Positions 46,029 to 52,939 of a stretch of 64,000 nt of DNA are shown one piece after another. The notes beneath the pieces were generated by a model. The model worked only from the letters and a program-made list of their open reading frames with translations, was not told where the DNA came from and ran no database searches. Source of the stretch: Chionoecetes opilio (lineage: Eukaryota > Arthropoda > Malacostraca > Decapoda > Majidae); contig JACEEZ010020894.1 in the NCBI GenBank assembly GCA_016584305.1, forward strand, positions 590,105-654,104, written 5' to 3'. The position numbers and the translations under genes were made by a program. Each line of letters begins with the position of its first letter. Positions within the stretch are counted from its first letter, which is position 1.

Positions 46029-49000
46029 ACTGTTATCTTTGAGGGGTCACGTCACGCCTGCAGGAGCTGTTAGTCACTCAGCAGACACCTTTCTTACCTT
46101 GTATTCAGGCGGCAGGTGACAAAGTGATACACTACACATCCCGACGGTAACCCAAATAAAAAAATACATATATATATACATGCATTACCACCATACATGC
46201 AGGTCAACTTAAGCAGAGACATAAGTGTATCCCATATTTCATTCAGTGTCTCTCCCTCAATCCAGCTACTTACACCACACAGACACAGCCCAGACAATAT
46301 TATACCCAGACATTCCTCTACAACATCCATACCATACTTAAAGCATTCCACCTGGAGCCCTACAACCATGGCCCAACAGCAGACACAGTGGTCACCCTCG
46401 TCACCCAAGGTCTCACCCAAGCCAGTGCTCCCAAAGGACCCACAGACTAAGCTTTGCTGTAGCTACACTGATTTTTTTCCTTTTTTCAGACATTTTTTTT
46501 AAGACGAATTCTCACATCTTTTTCAGATTTTTCATGGTTCCTCTAATTCATATATGCTAAGTCCCCTTGTTCCCATTTATGATACACTGAAGATAATGAC
46601 AAAATTTCTAAAATAGTCATTAATTCCTCTTATGAAATCTAGACATGTCAATTACTAAACCTTTAATTTACACAAAACCAAACTTGAATGAAATACGTGT
46701 TGCTAGCGCAGGTAGTGGCAACGATAGGTCATTCTGAAAAATTACTTTAAATACACCTAAATAATTAGTAAATGATAAGCTAAAAGAATTAAAGCATTAT
46801 CTGGCCAGATACTGTTAGCACAATATACATACACGTACGTACGTACATACTAACATTTCATCAATATGAAATCTATTATATGCAGAAATGCTGACATGCT
46901 TGAAATGTGTTCATATTAAAACAGCAAATATAAATCTCTTCTATTCTGAATTCGTGGGTTATTAAGAGATCTAACAAGATGATGGGTTTAGCGCGAGTGT
47001 TATGAGAAGTCTAAAACCCACCTCTTGCCAGTCTGTCTCTTCAGTGACCAGAGTTTTCCTGAGCTCCTTCGTTTCTTCGGCTTTTTCAATCTGTTTTGTG
47101 GCTGACTTGTACAGGGTGGCTGGCCCAGTCTGCAACAAAGACAAAATATGTAAGTGTGATTTAATAGTAGTAGTTTTTGTAAATGCCAGCCATACTCTTG
47201 GGTTTGTGCAGGTCTTGAGTGACACAACCTAAACATGGTAGCTACATACATATCTACAAAGTTACTGATGGCCCTTCATCAGCCAAGCCTTTCTAAGATA
47301 GTCACATATCCTATAAAGGTAAAAGCATCAAAGTAAAATTCCTGACTTCTTTCACCAGTATAAGATTAGATATCAACAAAAATGTACAATTGATGATTCA
47401 TTTTCACTTGGCATCCTCAAAAAAGTAACACCAAGTGAAGGCCTAGTGGATACATTTTGACACACAGCCAAGCTATTTGTCATGACCATGAAGCATAATT
47501 TCCTGATGACAAAATAAATGCGTCCCTAAAGTTAACTAGTACTCCTAACCAGCAGCAACACAAGAAGGCAGTAACATTCACAGCTCAGCTATCATACACC
47601 GCCACAAGGTCAGGGCCTACAACCAAGGTCTCCTAGAACACCTCCAAGGTCTCCTAGAACATCTCAAGGTCTCCTAGAACACCTCCAAGGCCTCCTAGAA
47701 CACCTCCAAGGCTCCTAGAACATCTACAAGGCCTCTTAGAACACCTCCAAGGCCTCCTAGAACACCTCCAAGGCCTCCTAGAACACCTCCAAGGCCTCTT
47801 AGAACACCTCCAAGGCCTCCTAGAACACCTCCAAGGTCTCCTAGAACACCTCCAAGGCCTCCTAGAACACCTCCAAGGCCTCCTAGAACACCTCCAAGGC
47901 CTCCTAGAACACCTCCAAGGCCTCCTAGAACACCTCCAAGGCCTCCTAGAACACCTCCAAGGCCTCCTAGAACACCTCCAAGGCCTCCTAGAACACCTCT
48001 AAGGCCTTCTAGAACACCTCCAAGGTCTCCTAGAACACCTCCAAAGCCTTCTAGAACACCTCCAAGGCCTCCTAGAACACCTCCAAAGCCTTCTAGAACA
48101 CCTCTAAGGCCTCCTAGAACAGCTCCAAGGCCTCCTAGAACACTCCAAGGCCTCCTAGAACACCTCCAAGGCCTCCTAGAACACCTCCAAGGCCTCCTAG
48201 GTGTTCTAGGAGGCCTTGATACAACCCTCTACAACAAACTGAGACCACAAGTTACCTTTGGCTGTTGGTTAAGGGGAGGTTTGGGAGAGATCTTCATGAA
48301 AGGTTGGAAGGGAGAAAAGGTAAAGGTTGTATATAGGCAATAAACATGAAGGCACGACAATACAATATTAACAATCAAACGGTATTATTCCAGTTTGACA
48401 CCGAATTCACTTTGGTGGACGAAACTTTTTTTTTTTCTGGCGAGTTTTTGTGTTTTGAATATTAATCTGCTAACCGTTTCTGTCGCAAATCACTTTTTTT
48501 TCGCAAATCACACAGAAAAAAAAAGAGTAAAAAAGTGATTTGCGACAGAAACGGTTAGCAGATAAATTCCAAACATATCAAAACTCATCAGAATAAAAAA
48601 GTTTCGTCCACCAAAGTGAGTTCGGTGTCAAACTGGAAATGTACCAATCAAACTCATGAACGGGCATCGAGACACACACACAAACACCAGCTCTCCTCAC
48701 CTTCACAAACTGCATGGCGGCGTGATTCATCTTGGGCACGGTACGCGTGGTCCTGGTGGGGAGGTACTCCTTAATCTTCTGGTCCAGGTTGACCTGGGGA
48801 TCACAAACACAGCTATTTAGTCACCTGCTACTCCATAAACACAACACACACGTCAAGGCTCTTGCCACTGTCAACAATGGCTTATGATGAAACACTGCAT
48901 CTGAACCAAGGATAATCTTCTTCTTGTGACCTTTGACGCTTAGTATCGCTTCATAGGTCCTCTTCAACTTCGTCTCCTAGTTATCTTAATATAAATACAA

Positions 49001-49458
49001 TATCTTCCTCATAGCTGACGATGATGCTCTATTGTTTCTAACACCTCCATTATCTACAAGGTTACTTATAAACGTAGAGTTCTTCAGTTTCACAATAATC
49101 ATCCCTCGCAATTCTACATCATAGAAATATGAAACAACAATACATAGTGCAATCACTAAGGAGATCATGTATTAATTTATAAATAAAGTGCCTAGTTATA
49201 TTTCTTATCCAATACCAAAAATCATCAGTATTAAGGCCAGCCTCCAGATGCCTAGCTATCCCTAATGATAGCTCAACACTGCCATGAGTCTCTGATACTT
49301 ACAGGGGCTTTCTTCTCATGCAGCGAGTCCAGGGACATGGCGCGTGTGGGCACGGCGTGTGGGGGCTTCTGGGAGCCCGCAAGGCCCCCCGCCCGCACGT
49401 TGCCTGGCATCTGCAAGGCGTCAAGTTGCTGTGAAAGGTACTGCTCTTTCGCTGCCAT
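20704..49458 (-). CDS. smash: LMO7/LIMCH1-family LIM protein (Smallish-like), 22 exons
   Basis: Multi-exon gene whose exons I joined by GT-AG sites and codon phase. All junctions agree except one gap between 42926 and 40772, where an exon of length 3n+1 is missing. The product is about 2,000 residues: an N-terminal region with YLPTRTTRTVPKMN and two ETDWQE/GSDWQS motifs, a long disordered Ser/Pro-rich middle, charged probable coiled-coil stretches (ILSELEYARQEREIIENLER), the family motif YSKHWLHQEAEQRRL, and a C-terminal LIM domain with all eight zinc ligands. LMO7, LIMCH1 and fly Smallish act at adherens junctions and actomyosin; the role here is inferred from that. No calponin-homology domain was found in the window. 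An in-frame TGA just upstream of ATG 49456-49458 suggests that ATG starts this isoform, but upstream exons beyond it are possible. Confidence 0.8.
20940..21157. mobile_element. TTAA-flanked MITE, copy 1
   Basis: A 218-bp element from TTAACCCCTTGAGACC to GGGTGTAAAGGGGTTAA, in the last intron and 46 bp from the exon 21 donor. A second copy at 58250-58453 is about 85-90% identical by eye. TTAA with CCC-type ends suggests a piggyBac-like non-autonomous element (inference). Confidence 0.75.
21204..21368 (-). CDS. smash: LIM gene exon 21 (LIM domain)
   Basis: RGAAMIIESLRLFYHIPCFK, CCVCGIQLGNGSAGADVRV, RNHKLHCHNCYSNDEG. With exon 20 it gives C-x2-C-x19-H-x2-C-x2-C-x2-C-..-C-x2-C, a complete LIM zinc module. 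R-G-A-A-M-I-I-E-S-L and G-A-D-V-R-V-R-N-H are close to the LMO7/LIMCH1 LIM domain. The acceptor is TTTTCAG|GCC and the donor GAAG|GTGAGC. Confidence 0.9.
21751..21968 (-). CDS. smash: LIM gene exon 20 (start of LIM domain)
   Basis: VGSNYANNNYREDYHDYMN, then a Pro/Gln-rich linker and KKKCSHCSEELG. The C-x2-C pair is the first zinc ligand pair of the LIM domain. It starts in phase 2 and ends in phase 1. The acceptor is TTTCAG|AGT and the donor CTTG|GTGAGT. Confidence 0.9.
22119..22600 (-). CDS. smash: LIM gene exon 19
   Basis: EAEQRRLEQQDRISRPKVTP, then long Ser/Pro/Asn/Thr low-complexity sequence (including a run of Ser-Thr pairs), NQAFTYQPHMPAPAANGD, SIINNLTQRI and YSASG plus AG. It starts in phase 0 and ends in phase 2. 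The acceptor is CCCTTAG|GAA and the donor AG|GTTGGT. Confidence 0.85.
22817..23030 (-). CDS. smash: LIM gene exon 18
   Basis: VSRMTTSESLMSGGEQEPQG, then MSKQTLLALSAIPKPRLIDN and ESWIKKKQEGQKRDYSKHWL. The end KHWLHQ joins EAEQRRL of exon 19, a motif conserved in LMO7/LIMCH1-type proteins. The acceptor is TTCAG|GGTGAG and the donor CAG|GTATTG. Confidence 0.85.
23280..23836 (-). CDS. smash: LIM gene exon 17
   Basis: Starts KLAELEEEMMRHDKDMLRR, then a Pro/Ser-rich region (LSIQEFYTAPTFEAAQPMEE, KKKVVSPLTPTKTQRLL) ending TAERFEAM plus AG. It starts in phase 0 and ends in phase 2. The acceptor is TTACCAG|AAA and the donor AG|GTAAGA. SP/TP sites are frequent. Confidence 0.85.
23837..25356 (-). other. 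smash: Intron between exons 16 and 17
   Basis: 1.5 kb of AT-rich DNA with no exon or repeat recognised. Confidence 0.5.
25357..26592 (-). CDS. smash: LIM gene exon 16 (large, disordered)
   Basis: 412 codons, phase 0 to 0: CLRSNSTSSSGCQDFV, PPPPPSPVL, then Ser/Thr/Asn-rich sequence ending SQSDEYK. It contains RNRIASFEDRQ, a match to the SFE repeats of exon 8. The acceptor is CTTACAG|TGC and the donor AAG|GTGAAC. Reading through the donor gives an in-frame stop 16 codons later, so intron retention would make a protein without the LIM domain. Confidence 0.8.
27153..27317 (-). CDS. smash: LIM gene exon 15 (coiled-coil)
   Basis: 55 codons, phase 0 to 0: ILSELEYARQEREIIENLER, SEQLKQQQQQHPVLE, then an acidic end EEPDDDHLQYQE. 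The heptad-like Leu/Ile pattern suggests a coiled coil. The Gln run is encoded by a (CAG)n-like tract. The acceptor is CGCCAG|ATT and the donor GAG|GTAGGC. Confidence 0.85.
27431..27537 (-). CDS. smash: LIM gene exon 14
   Basis: EQTVKPPPDLSDLLRQERE, AERSLTGSKAAKTTTQM. The first Glu is shared with exon 13; it ends in phase 0. The acceptor is GCCCAG|AAC and the donor ATG|GTGGGT. Confidence 0.85.
27656..28235 (-). pseudogene. CR1-like LINE reverse-transcriptase 3' end
   Basis: The minus-strand frame reads LALVRPHLDYAVQFWSPYY, QRRMTKMIQGM, LERRRVRGDLIEVFKWIKG, FTNRVVNEWNGL and SFKEGLDRFMDG, the C-terminal end of a non-LTR reverse transcriptase. It is followed by a short 3' UTR and a (TTCTTATG)n tail, typical of CR1. 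It is 5'-truncated, in intron sequence and in the same sense as the gene. Confidence 0.85.
28245..28530 (-). mobile_element. tRNA-derived SINE, family 2 (second copy)
   Basis: On the minus strand it starts GCCTTCATGGTGTAGTGGCT. Box A is TGGTGTAGTGG and box B GGTTCGAATCC; the body and 3' end (CAAGGGCTAATGCCACGGAG..CAGCATTG) match the copy at 42054-42335. The head resembles tRNA-Arg (GGCTACGAATC). It abuts the CR1-like fragment. Confidence 0.85.
28634..28733 (-). CDS. smash: LIM gene exon 13
   Basis: DAFKRENSTRRLKKEQW, RRRSDFLGTSSQYIED plus one base. It is strongly basic and starts in phase 0. The acceptor is GCCATAG|GAT and the donor GATG|GTGAGT. The split Glu codon is completed by exon 14. 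Confidence 0.85.
28734..30382 (-). other. smash: Intron between exons 12 and 13
   Basis: 1.6 kb of AT-rich sequence. No exon or repeat recognised. Confidence 0.5.
30383..30517 (-). CDS. smash: LIM gene exon 12
   Basis: 45 codons, phase 0 to 0: VLDVTWTDGPSMAAPPSE, a seven-proline run, DDDSDSDASEQ and PQSLPVQEE. The acceptor is CATTCAG|GTG and the donor GAG|GTGGGT. Confidence 0.8.
30518..32217 (-). other. smash: Intron between exons 11 and 12
   Basis: Mostly AT-rich. A GC-richer stretch at 31130-31330 has ORFs on both strands but no splice-consistent exon. Confidence 0.45.
32218..32418 (-). CDS. smash: LIM gene exon 11 (proline repeats)
   Basis: 67 codons, phase 0 to 0: VDEGQAESQESVEEHQYQT, EEVRQEVV, then three tandem PPPPSPVKA repeats encoded by a near-identical 27-bp DNA unit, and PPPPPPPMEPPE. 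The acceptor is TGCACAG|GTT and the donor GAG|GTAAGG. Polyproline segments are possible SH3, WW or EVH1 ligands. Confidence 0.85.
32893..33003 (-). CDS. smash: LIM gene exon 10 (tyrosine cluster)
   Basis: 37 codons, phase 0 to 0: VINDYEQVGDEEDASAQ, then PENIYENIVDEPMYENIYEK. The acceptor is GAACAG|GTG and the donor AAG|GTAATA. Five tyrosines lie in an acidic context, two of them in Y-E-N-I, which fits the pY-x-N consensus of Grb2-type SH2 domains. This is a likely kinase/SH2 docking cassette (inference). Confidence 0.8.
33333..34330 (+). pseudogene. LINE reverse-transcriptase C-terminus, split
   Basis: Degenerate plus-strand coding similarity to the end of a non-LTR reverse transcriptase. 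EKRGHDFGVQMCNTMDVGG lies at 33420-33490 and corresponds to the RRGDLI.VYK region. After the 33518-34158 insertion come RRNCIEINKRRGDK and TIDQWNAL (34225-34245), corresponding to RVVNEWN.L. It has several stops and is a dead copy in an intron. Confidence 0.6.
33518..34158. mobile_element. 641-bp element with TAA target duplication
   Basis: Bounded by TAA at 33515-33517 and 34159-34161, with short inverted ends GGCTGC and GCAGCC and subterminal ACTCGAC-type repeats. It interrupts the LINE fragment. It has no coding capacity. TWA target and short TIR suggest a PIF/Harbinger-type non-autonomous element. Confidence 0.6.
34376..34447. repeat. (CA)n next to the exon 9 donor
   Basis: A nearly pure CA tract of about 64 bp. 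On the transcript it is (GU)n and starts just after the 5' splice site. Confidence 0.95.
34448..34612 (-). CDS. smash: LIM gene exon 9
   Basis: 55 codons, phase 0 to 0: VNAEVFEIASKLEETPIVGS, a Pro/Val segment, then EEDSLETAKQYSDADINE. The acceptor is GAATAG|GTT and the donor GAG|GTGTGT. A (CA)n tract begins within about 10 nt of the donor. Confidence 0.8.
34613..36042 (-). other. smash: Intron between exons 8 and 9
   Basis: AT-rich, with a short (TC)n at 35410-35435. No other feature seen. Confidence 0.5.
36043..37320 (-). CDS. smash: LIM gene exon 8 (large, with SFE repeats)
   Basis: 426 codons, phase 0 to 0. The acceptor is TATTTCAG|GGT, with a TACTAAC branch-like site 19-25 nt before it; the donor is GAG|GTTTGT. 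It is Ser/Lys/Glu-rich and predicted disordered. Five spaced copies of K-[VLI]-[AS]-[SA]-F (KVASFENL, KVSSFENL, KLAAFSSS, KLASFNTF, KIASFEQL) lie 28-30 residues apart (about 36400-36790). They are followed by RSMSLENLDEP, MRPARSMMNIARR and, near the end, TTVYETFGKC. I recognise no catalogued domain. Confidence 0.85.
37341..37407 (-). mobile_element. CR1-like LINE 3' tail
   Basis: ACATAAGAACATAAGAAAATAAGG..AGAGGCCGCGAGACCTACACGAGG matches the tail at 27666-27730. It is split from its continuation (GTTCCTGT, 38452) by the Tc1-like insertion. On the minus strand the (TTCTTATG)n end is the 8-bp-repeat tail typical of CR1 elements. Confidence 0.75.
37408..38449. mobile_element. Palindromic Tc1/mariner-like element
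   Basis: Two 480-bp inverted arms (37408-37887, 37971-38449) surround an 83-bp spacer. Ends are CACAGCGCGCCAAAGTATT, with TA on both sides (37406-37407, 38450-38451). Each arm encodes the start of a Tc1-type transposase (MGGKKDLTKEQIKVIVSLHK, then a stop), and the spacer encodes QIRARKILRYD, a later piece of the same protein. It is therefore a derivative with the 5' half present twice in opposite orientation. It cannot make a transposase. Confidence 0.8.
38691..39751. repeat. Triplicated intron start (about 127-bp units)
   Basis: Units beginning GATTAAAGGTCTCAAAACAG start at 38691, 38818 and 39636. Each ends in CCTCC.TGTCCCA.CACTC.CC, which on the minus strand is a GGTGAGTGNTGGGA donor context. 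The middle unit is split by the fold-back element at 38907-39587. Confidence 0.85.
38907..39587. mobile_element. 681-bp fold-back element
   Basis: Arms 38907-39195 and 39298-39587 are inverted copies of about 290 bp with small indels. Tips are GAGTTTTCAAAGCTAACGCC, and the inner ends contain CAAGCAGAATGAGGCTTCAG. The spacer is 102 bp. No coding capacity and no clear target duplication were found. Confidence 0.85.
39752..39998 (-). CDS. smash: LIM gene exon 7
   Basis: TKRGRKYNLKVHDDDNNDLS, then a very acidic Ser/Asp-rich tract including CTGSDTGSDGVFAED and ISDTSSAL. The acceptor is CCACAG|AAC and the donor CTG|GTGAGT. The sequence around this donor is repeated twice more inside the intron. 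Confidence 0.85.
40628..40772 (-). CDS. smash: LIM gene exon 6
   Basis: Starts with the last two bases of a codon, then PRQMEKFSTPAFPNHVD, SIMEIKKNEQDEELSRMRKK and SKTFSQIQED. It ends in phase 2 (AA|GTAAGG) and completes a Lys with the next exon. The acceptor is TTGCAG|AAC. Basic and acidic residues are highly clustered, and the S-K-T-F-S segment is a likely phosphosite region. Confidence 0.8.
40773..42925 (-). other. smash: Intron with an unplaced exon
   Basis: Phase arithmetic requires at least one exon of length 3n+1 here. A possible one ends at a GTATGAAT donor near 41170 (minus frame containing EIFTSRSSSQLYI), but its acceptor is weak, so it is not annotated. Confidence 0.35.
42054..42335 (+). 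mobile_element. tRNA-derived SINE, family 2
   Basis: tRNA-like head with box A TGGTGTAGTGG (42060-42070) and a perfect box B GGTTCGAATCC (42113-42123). The body, GATAAATGGGTACCTGG and GTCACACTAGCCCAG..CAAGGGCTAATGC, is shared with the copy at 28245-28530. The head resembles an Arg tRNA (ACTAC around the anticodon). It is intronic and opposite in sense to the gene. Confidence 0.85.
42926..42982 (-). CDS. smash: LIM gene exon 5
   Basis: 19 codons, phase 0 to 0: QPSPSSSKSVTDEGSDWQS. The acceptor is CCACTAG|CAG and the donor TCG|GTAAGT. The other two frames contain a TGA. The next recognised exon begins out of phase, so an exon is missing between them. Confidence 0.65.
42983..47021 (-). other. 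smash: 4-kb intron, no exon confirmed
   Basis: AT-rich intron with a (CA)n at 45996-46026 and poly-T at 45162-45180. A splice-like pair at 44023/43986 was considered but its phase does not fit. Confidence 0.5.
47022..47129 (-). CDS. smash: LIM gene exon 4
   Basis: 36 codons, phase 0 to 0: TGPATLYKSATKQIEKAEE, then a charged stretch ending VTEETDWQE. The acceptor is GTTGCAG|ACT and the donor GAG|GTGGGT. The acidic-DWQ ending is shared with the next exon and is a family-typical motif. Confidence 0.75.
47600..48216. repeat. 21-bp minisatellite in an intron
   Basis: About 28 tandem copies of CTCCTAGAACACCTCCAAGG plus one base, with occasional shortened units. The 3' end turns back on itself (CAAGGCCTCCTAGGTGTTC then TAGGAGGCCTTG), so the last unit forms a hairpin. 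It lies between exons 3 and 4. Confidence 0.95.
48256..48291 (-). CDS. smash: LIM gene exon 3
   Basis: Micro-exon of 12 codons, ISPKPPLNQQPK, phase 0 to 0. The acceptor CATGAAG|ATC is preceded by a CT-rich tract; the donor is AAG|GTAACT. Its short length and symmetric phase suit optional inclusion. Confidence 0.65.
48390..48636. mobile_element. 247-bp fold-back element, second family member
   Basis: Intronic palindrome. The arms start with CCAGTTTGACACCGAATTCA and run inward through GTGGACGAAAC to CTGCTAACCGTTTCTGTCGC, then AAATCACTTTTTT. The core and the preceding TTTTGTGTTTTGAAT are shared with the arms at 12160-12201, but the outer tips differ. Confidence 0.8.
48701..48793 (-). CDS. smash: LIM gene exon 2
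   Basis: 31 codons, phase 0 to 0: VNLDQKIKEYLPTRTTRTV then PKMNHAAMQFVK. The acceptor is CCCCAG|GTC and the donor AAG|GTGAGG. It continues directly into exon 3 (ISPKPPLNQQPK). Confidence 0.8.
49303..49458 (-). CDS. smash: LIM gene exon 1 (proposed start)
   Basis: Encodes MAAKEQYLSQQLDALQMPGN, then a Gly/Pro/His region and TRAMSLDSLHEKKAP. An in-frame TGA lies 6 nt before the ATG. The donor is CCT|GTAAGT, phase 0. Internal AGs (for example before ATGCCAGGC) could instead serve as acceptors, so the first-exon status is not certain. Confidence 0.65.
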
Positions 49459-50510
49459 GTGTCACTAAATCAGCGGCAATACCCTTCTAATGTCTTACTG
49501 CATGTCATTTTCAGCAGCAGTGTCTTTCAATGCCAGCAATCTCTTTCAGTACCATACAAGTTAAGAATAATGACCTCATAGACTAAAACATAATATCATG
49601 TGATTAATTAAACTGCCCACCGACTTCACATCTCCCTCACGGACAAAGACAAAAGCCCACGATAAAATTAAAGTATGTCTGTTGCATCATCAAACATCTC
49701 ACACACTCTTTTATAACATCAGCTATAACTGATCAACATGTGAGCGAGTTGATCCAAAGTCCTGAAACACTCGTGGCCCTCTCCCTCACTCACCTCTGCT
49801 GCCGCTACAGTGGTGTCCTGCTGGCGGTGCTGCGGGCCATCACGGGGCCCGCCGCCGCGTCTCCGCTCTCACCTGCACTCACCCACGTCCGCTGCTGCAG
49901 AAACAAGACACTCATTAGCTGATGGTGAGCGTGTACTTATAACAATAACAACAATAGCAACAACAATAGCGATAAGCAATAACAACAATAACAACAACAA
50001 TAATGTTAGAGAGCAGAGAAAGAGGAAAGAAGTGAAACAACAGTACAGGCTGAAGGTGTCACGGGAACCACAGTGTCAAGGGAGCAGTATCATAACTTCC
50101 TAATAGAACACGACACGCCCCGTCTTCCTCCCTCTCAGGCTCTCCCTGTTCCCCACCCAATATTCACAGTAAGGGGGCTGCAGCGGCCTCACCCACCCAA
50201 GGCCACAGGCTAGCCGTCCACAGCCAACTTGCAAATCACAATGATGAAAAAAGTGAACAAATAAATAACTATACAAGGCCTGTTGTCTGGTGTCTTCTTT
50301 TTCTAAGGGTCTCATAATTCCTCCTCAAGCAACTAACTGTAAGGATTTTTTTCCCAAGTTGCATCTACTTAACATTACTTTCCGATATCGATTTTACTTT
50401 TCTTACTTATTTTTATATTCTATACTTATATTCTTATATTCTATACTTACTTATACTTATTTATTTATTATTATCTTTCTTAAATATTAACCTTTGATTT
50501 CACTTCAAGG
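49459..50510. other. Upstream of the proposed start; GC-rich patch
   Basis: A GC- and CpG-richer patch at 49800-49905 contains splice-like CTGCAG and GTGAGT signals on the minus strand but no open frame across it, so it could be promoter or 5' UTR. An (AAC)n-like tract lies at 49945-50003. Confidence 0.35.
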
Positions 50511-50850
50511 GGAGGCGGTAGCGGAGTGGTTAGCGTCTCCGACTGGCGTTCTCGGTGACCCGAGTTCGATCTCCGAAGAAAACTAAAACCTTTCTGCACC
50601 GTCGAGTGGCCTAAGAACACCCACATGCCCTGCCCATCAACTCTACCTTCGATTGCGAGTGCATCAGAGGACACAGCGGGGCGGCATGAGCCTCTAATCA
50701 CAGGCGTCACTATAAGAATCTGCCTGCGCCACCACGGGTGACGACCAACCATCACAGCCCTCAAAGTGAACCTCCAGAACCTACCATCCGAGCCCTGGGT
50801 CACCACTGCCTACAGGCGCTATAGGCACAAATGTAAAAATAAAAAACCTT
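50511..50850 (+). mobile_element. tRNA-derived SINE, family 1, full head
   Basis: tRNA-like head GGAGGCGGTAGCGGAGTGGT with box A TAGCGGAGTGG (50519-50529) and box B GAGTTCGATCTCC (50562-50574, one extra base relative to consensus). The body ends GCGCTATAGGCACAAATG, followed by an A-rich tail. The copy at 15890-16219 lacks the first part of the head. Confidence 0.85.
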
Positions 50851-51800
50851 TCCTTTGTTTCCTTAGTGATATTTTCAGATTCTTTCATTCAAATAAGTGA
50901 GCAATTTATTACAAATATACATTACTAAAAACGTGCCTACATACTTTCACTGGCTACTCTGCAAAGGACATAATCTGCATGGCGATACATCCAAATATAG
51001 CATAAACTAAATCCGGCCTAGACTTCACTTTCTATAAGAGACGCGCTGAATGAACTCTCTCGATTCTCGCAATGCACCCGTACCCTTTCCTCCACTCCCT
51101 TGCAAAACGGTGTCATGCATCCCTCACCGTACCTTTGATTCCTTCCACTCCTCCACGCCTGTTTCTCTACTTCCACCCACCATGTACTACCTTTGTTTTC
51201 ACCTCTTTCTCGTAGCTTTTGTAACAGTACTGACCAGGGAAAGACATTGAGCGTCGCGTGACATACCGTAATTATAAAGCGTGTTATCGCATCATCTGGC
51301 GCCATGGCAGTACTAGTAACATCGCCGTCTGCCTCACATGCCAACTCACTCATCGGTCGTGACAAGGCGAGCCGTGAACTTTCCTCTTTCAAAGTGAAGT
51401 TCCAGACGAGTGCTCTGACATTATCTACCCCCCAACCTCACCGCTCTTCCCTTCTTCAATCTCTCCACATATGCATTCGCTCAGTGCAGCCTAGTAGGTA
51501 CGAAACTGTCATAATTTTATCCAGTCACACTTTCACCAACTTTTATAAAAATCTCACGAACTTTGGCGTCGCAGTGGTTTGTTCCGGTTGACTTCATTGA
51601 TAGTTTCGATTAATAGATGAAATGAAAAACAGAGTACGTGTGCTTGCAGCGTTTTGATATCTGTTAGTGATAGCGGCAGCCGTCCATGCATTCTACTATA
51701 AGGTTATATATCTAACTATATAAGGTTATAGCGGTTAATGCAAGAGTTCTTATAATGGTTACGGATGTTCGGGAAAGCAATGAAGATGTGTCCTTTTATT
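50851..51800. other. No gene supported
   Basis: Overlapping ORFs on both strands (up to 124 aa at 51018-51392 minus) show no family signal. Confidence 0.4.
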
Positions 51801-51900
51801 TGCTTTAGTACTTAAGTTCATTCCCTCATGTCTGTATTATGTTTTTCTTTTTCCTGTATGCCTTCGGGTGAGATAAAAATTATTATTATTATTATTATTT
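51800..51900 (+). mobile_element. LINE-like 3' tail, copy 1
   Basis: CTTTAGTACTTAAGTTCATTCCCTCATG...CCTGTATGCCTTCGGGTGAG, then (ATT)n. A second copy, 52285-52329 plus 52940-53025, is split by Helitron copy F. Confidence 0.6.
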
Positions 51901-51943
51901 AAGCAGATCTATACTAAACTCTTACAGCCTTATGAAACGAGCG

Positions 51944-51944
<1 letters not shown>

Positions 51945-52023
<79 letters not shown>

Positions 52024-52030
52024 CGCGCGC
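51945..52030. repeat. (GT)n microsatellite
   Basis: About 75 bp of pure GT followed by GCGCGC. Confidence 0.95.
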
Positions 52031-52329
52031 ACGAGCGTTTTCAGGAATGCGGAGGCGACCTTCACCCGCCGCCCCTCGCCCCGTCATTAGCTCCCCCCGC
52101 AGGCAGCCCCCCCTTCCCCCCCAGGGCCTGACCACGGCTGGAAAAAACCCGCCTCGCAAGTACTGAATGTACACATACGTATGGGCAGGAATGTGGCCAA
52201 ACTTAACTACGTGTGCATTCCGGAACCCAGCTATTACAAGTTATTATGTACATCAGTGTATATATTGCCCACATGTATATATATTTTATTTACTTTAGTA
52301 CTTCGGGTCATTTCCTCATGTACGTATAA

Positions 52330-52939
52330 CTAGCCGCAAAGCCGCCCTCCGGACGGACTTTTTGGCTAGCTCCTGCGGAGGGCTATTGGTGGGCATTCGG
52401 CCCACCACCTGTGTTTGTCGGCCCACCAAACACAGACTCTCCAGATAGCCCCTTCTAACTTTCCTGAAATCATGGATGTAGAAATGTATGTATTAACGCC
52501 TTACTCATCACCACACACCCATTCACTCACCCATTACCCATCACCCCCCACCCATTCACTCACCCATTACCCATCACCACACACCCATTACCCATCACCC
52601 CCCAGCTATTCCCTCACCCATCACCCATGACCCATTCACTCACCCATCACCCCACACCCATTACCCATCACCCCACCCATTCACTCACCCATTACCCATC
52701 ACCCTACATCAAGGTTTCCTCAATTCTCGCAACCCACTTTTTTTCACAATTCTCGCTAATAGGCTACTAAAAATAAAAAATAAAATAAGTGATCGGATCA
52801 TCCCATAAGTGGGCTTAAAATGTTCCCCTGCTCGACATAGTTCCAAAACTGTGCCATATGATGGGATTCCGCCACAGGGGGCGGCACCTATCGCGGACAC
52901 ACACACAGACAGACACACTTTCACTTATATTATTATAGA
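52330..52939 (-). mobile_element. Helitron-like element, copy F
   Basis: On the minus strand it runs TCTATAATAATATAAGTGAAAG ... CTTTGCGGCTAG, preceded by A (52940) and followed by T (52329), the A^T target. A 3' hairpin is present but mutated (GTCCGTCC-GGA-GGGCGG). A shorter minisatellite lies at 52506-52705. It splits a LINE tail whose intact relative is at 51800-51900, so both ends are defined by an empty site. Confidence 0.75.

Noticed and set aside
46094..46420. 108-aa minus-strand ORF inside the LIM-gene intron
   Set aside because: No splice sites consistent with the gene and no domain recognised.
51018..51392. 124-aa minus-strand ORF
   Set aside because: No recognisable family and no exon boundaries; probably chance.
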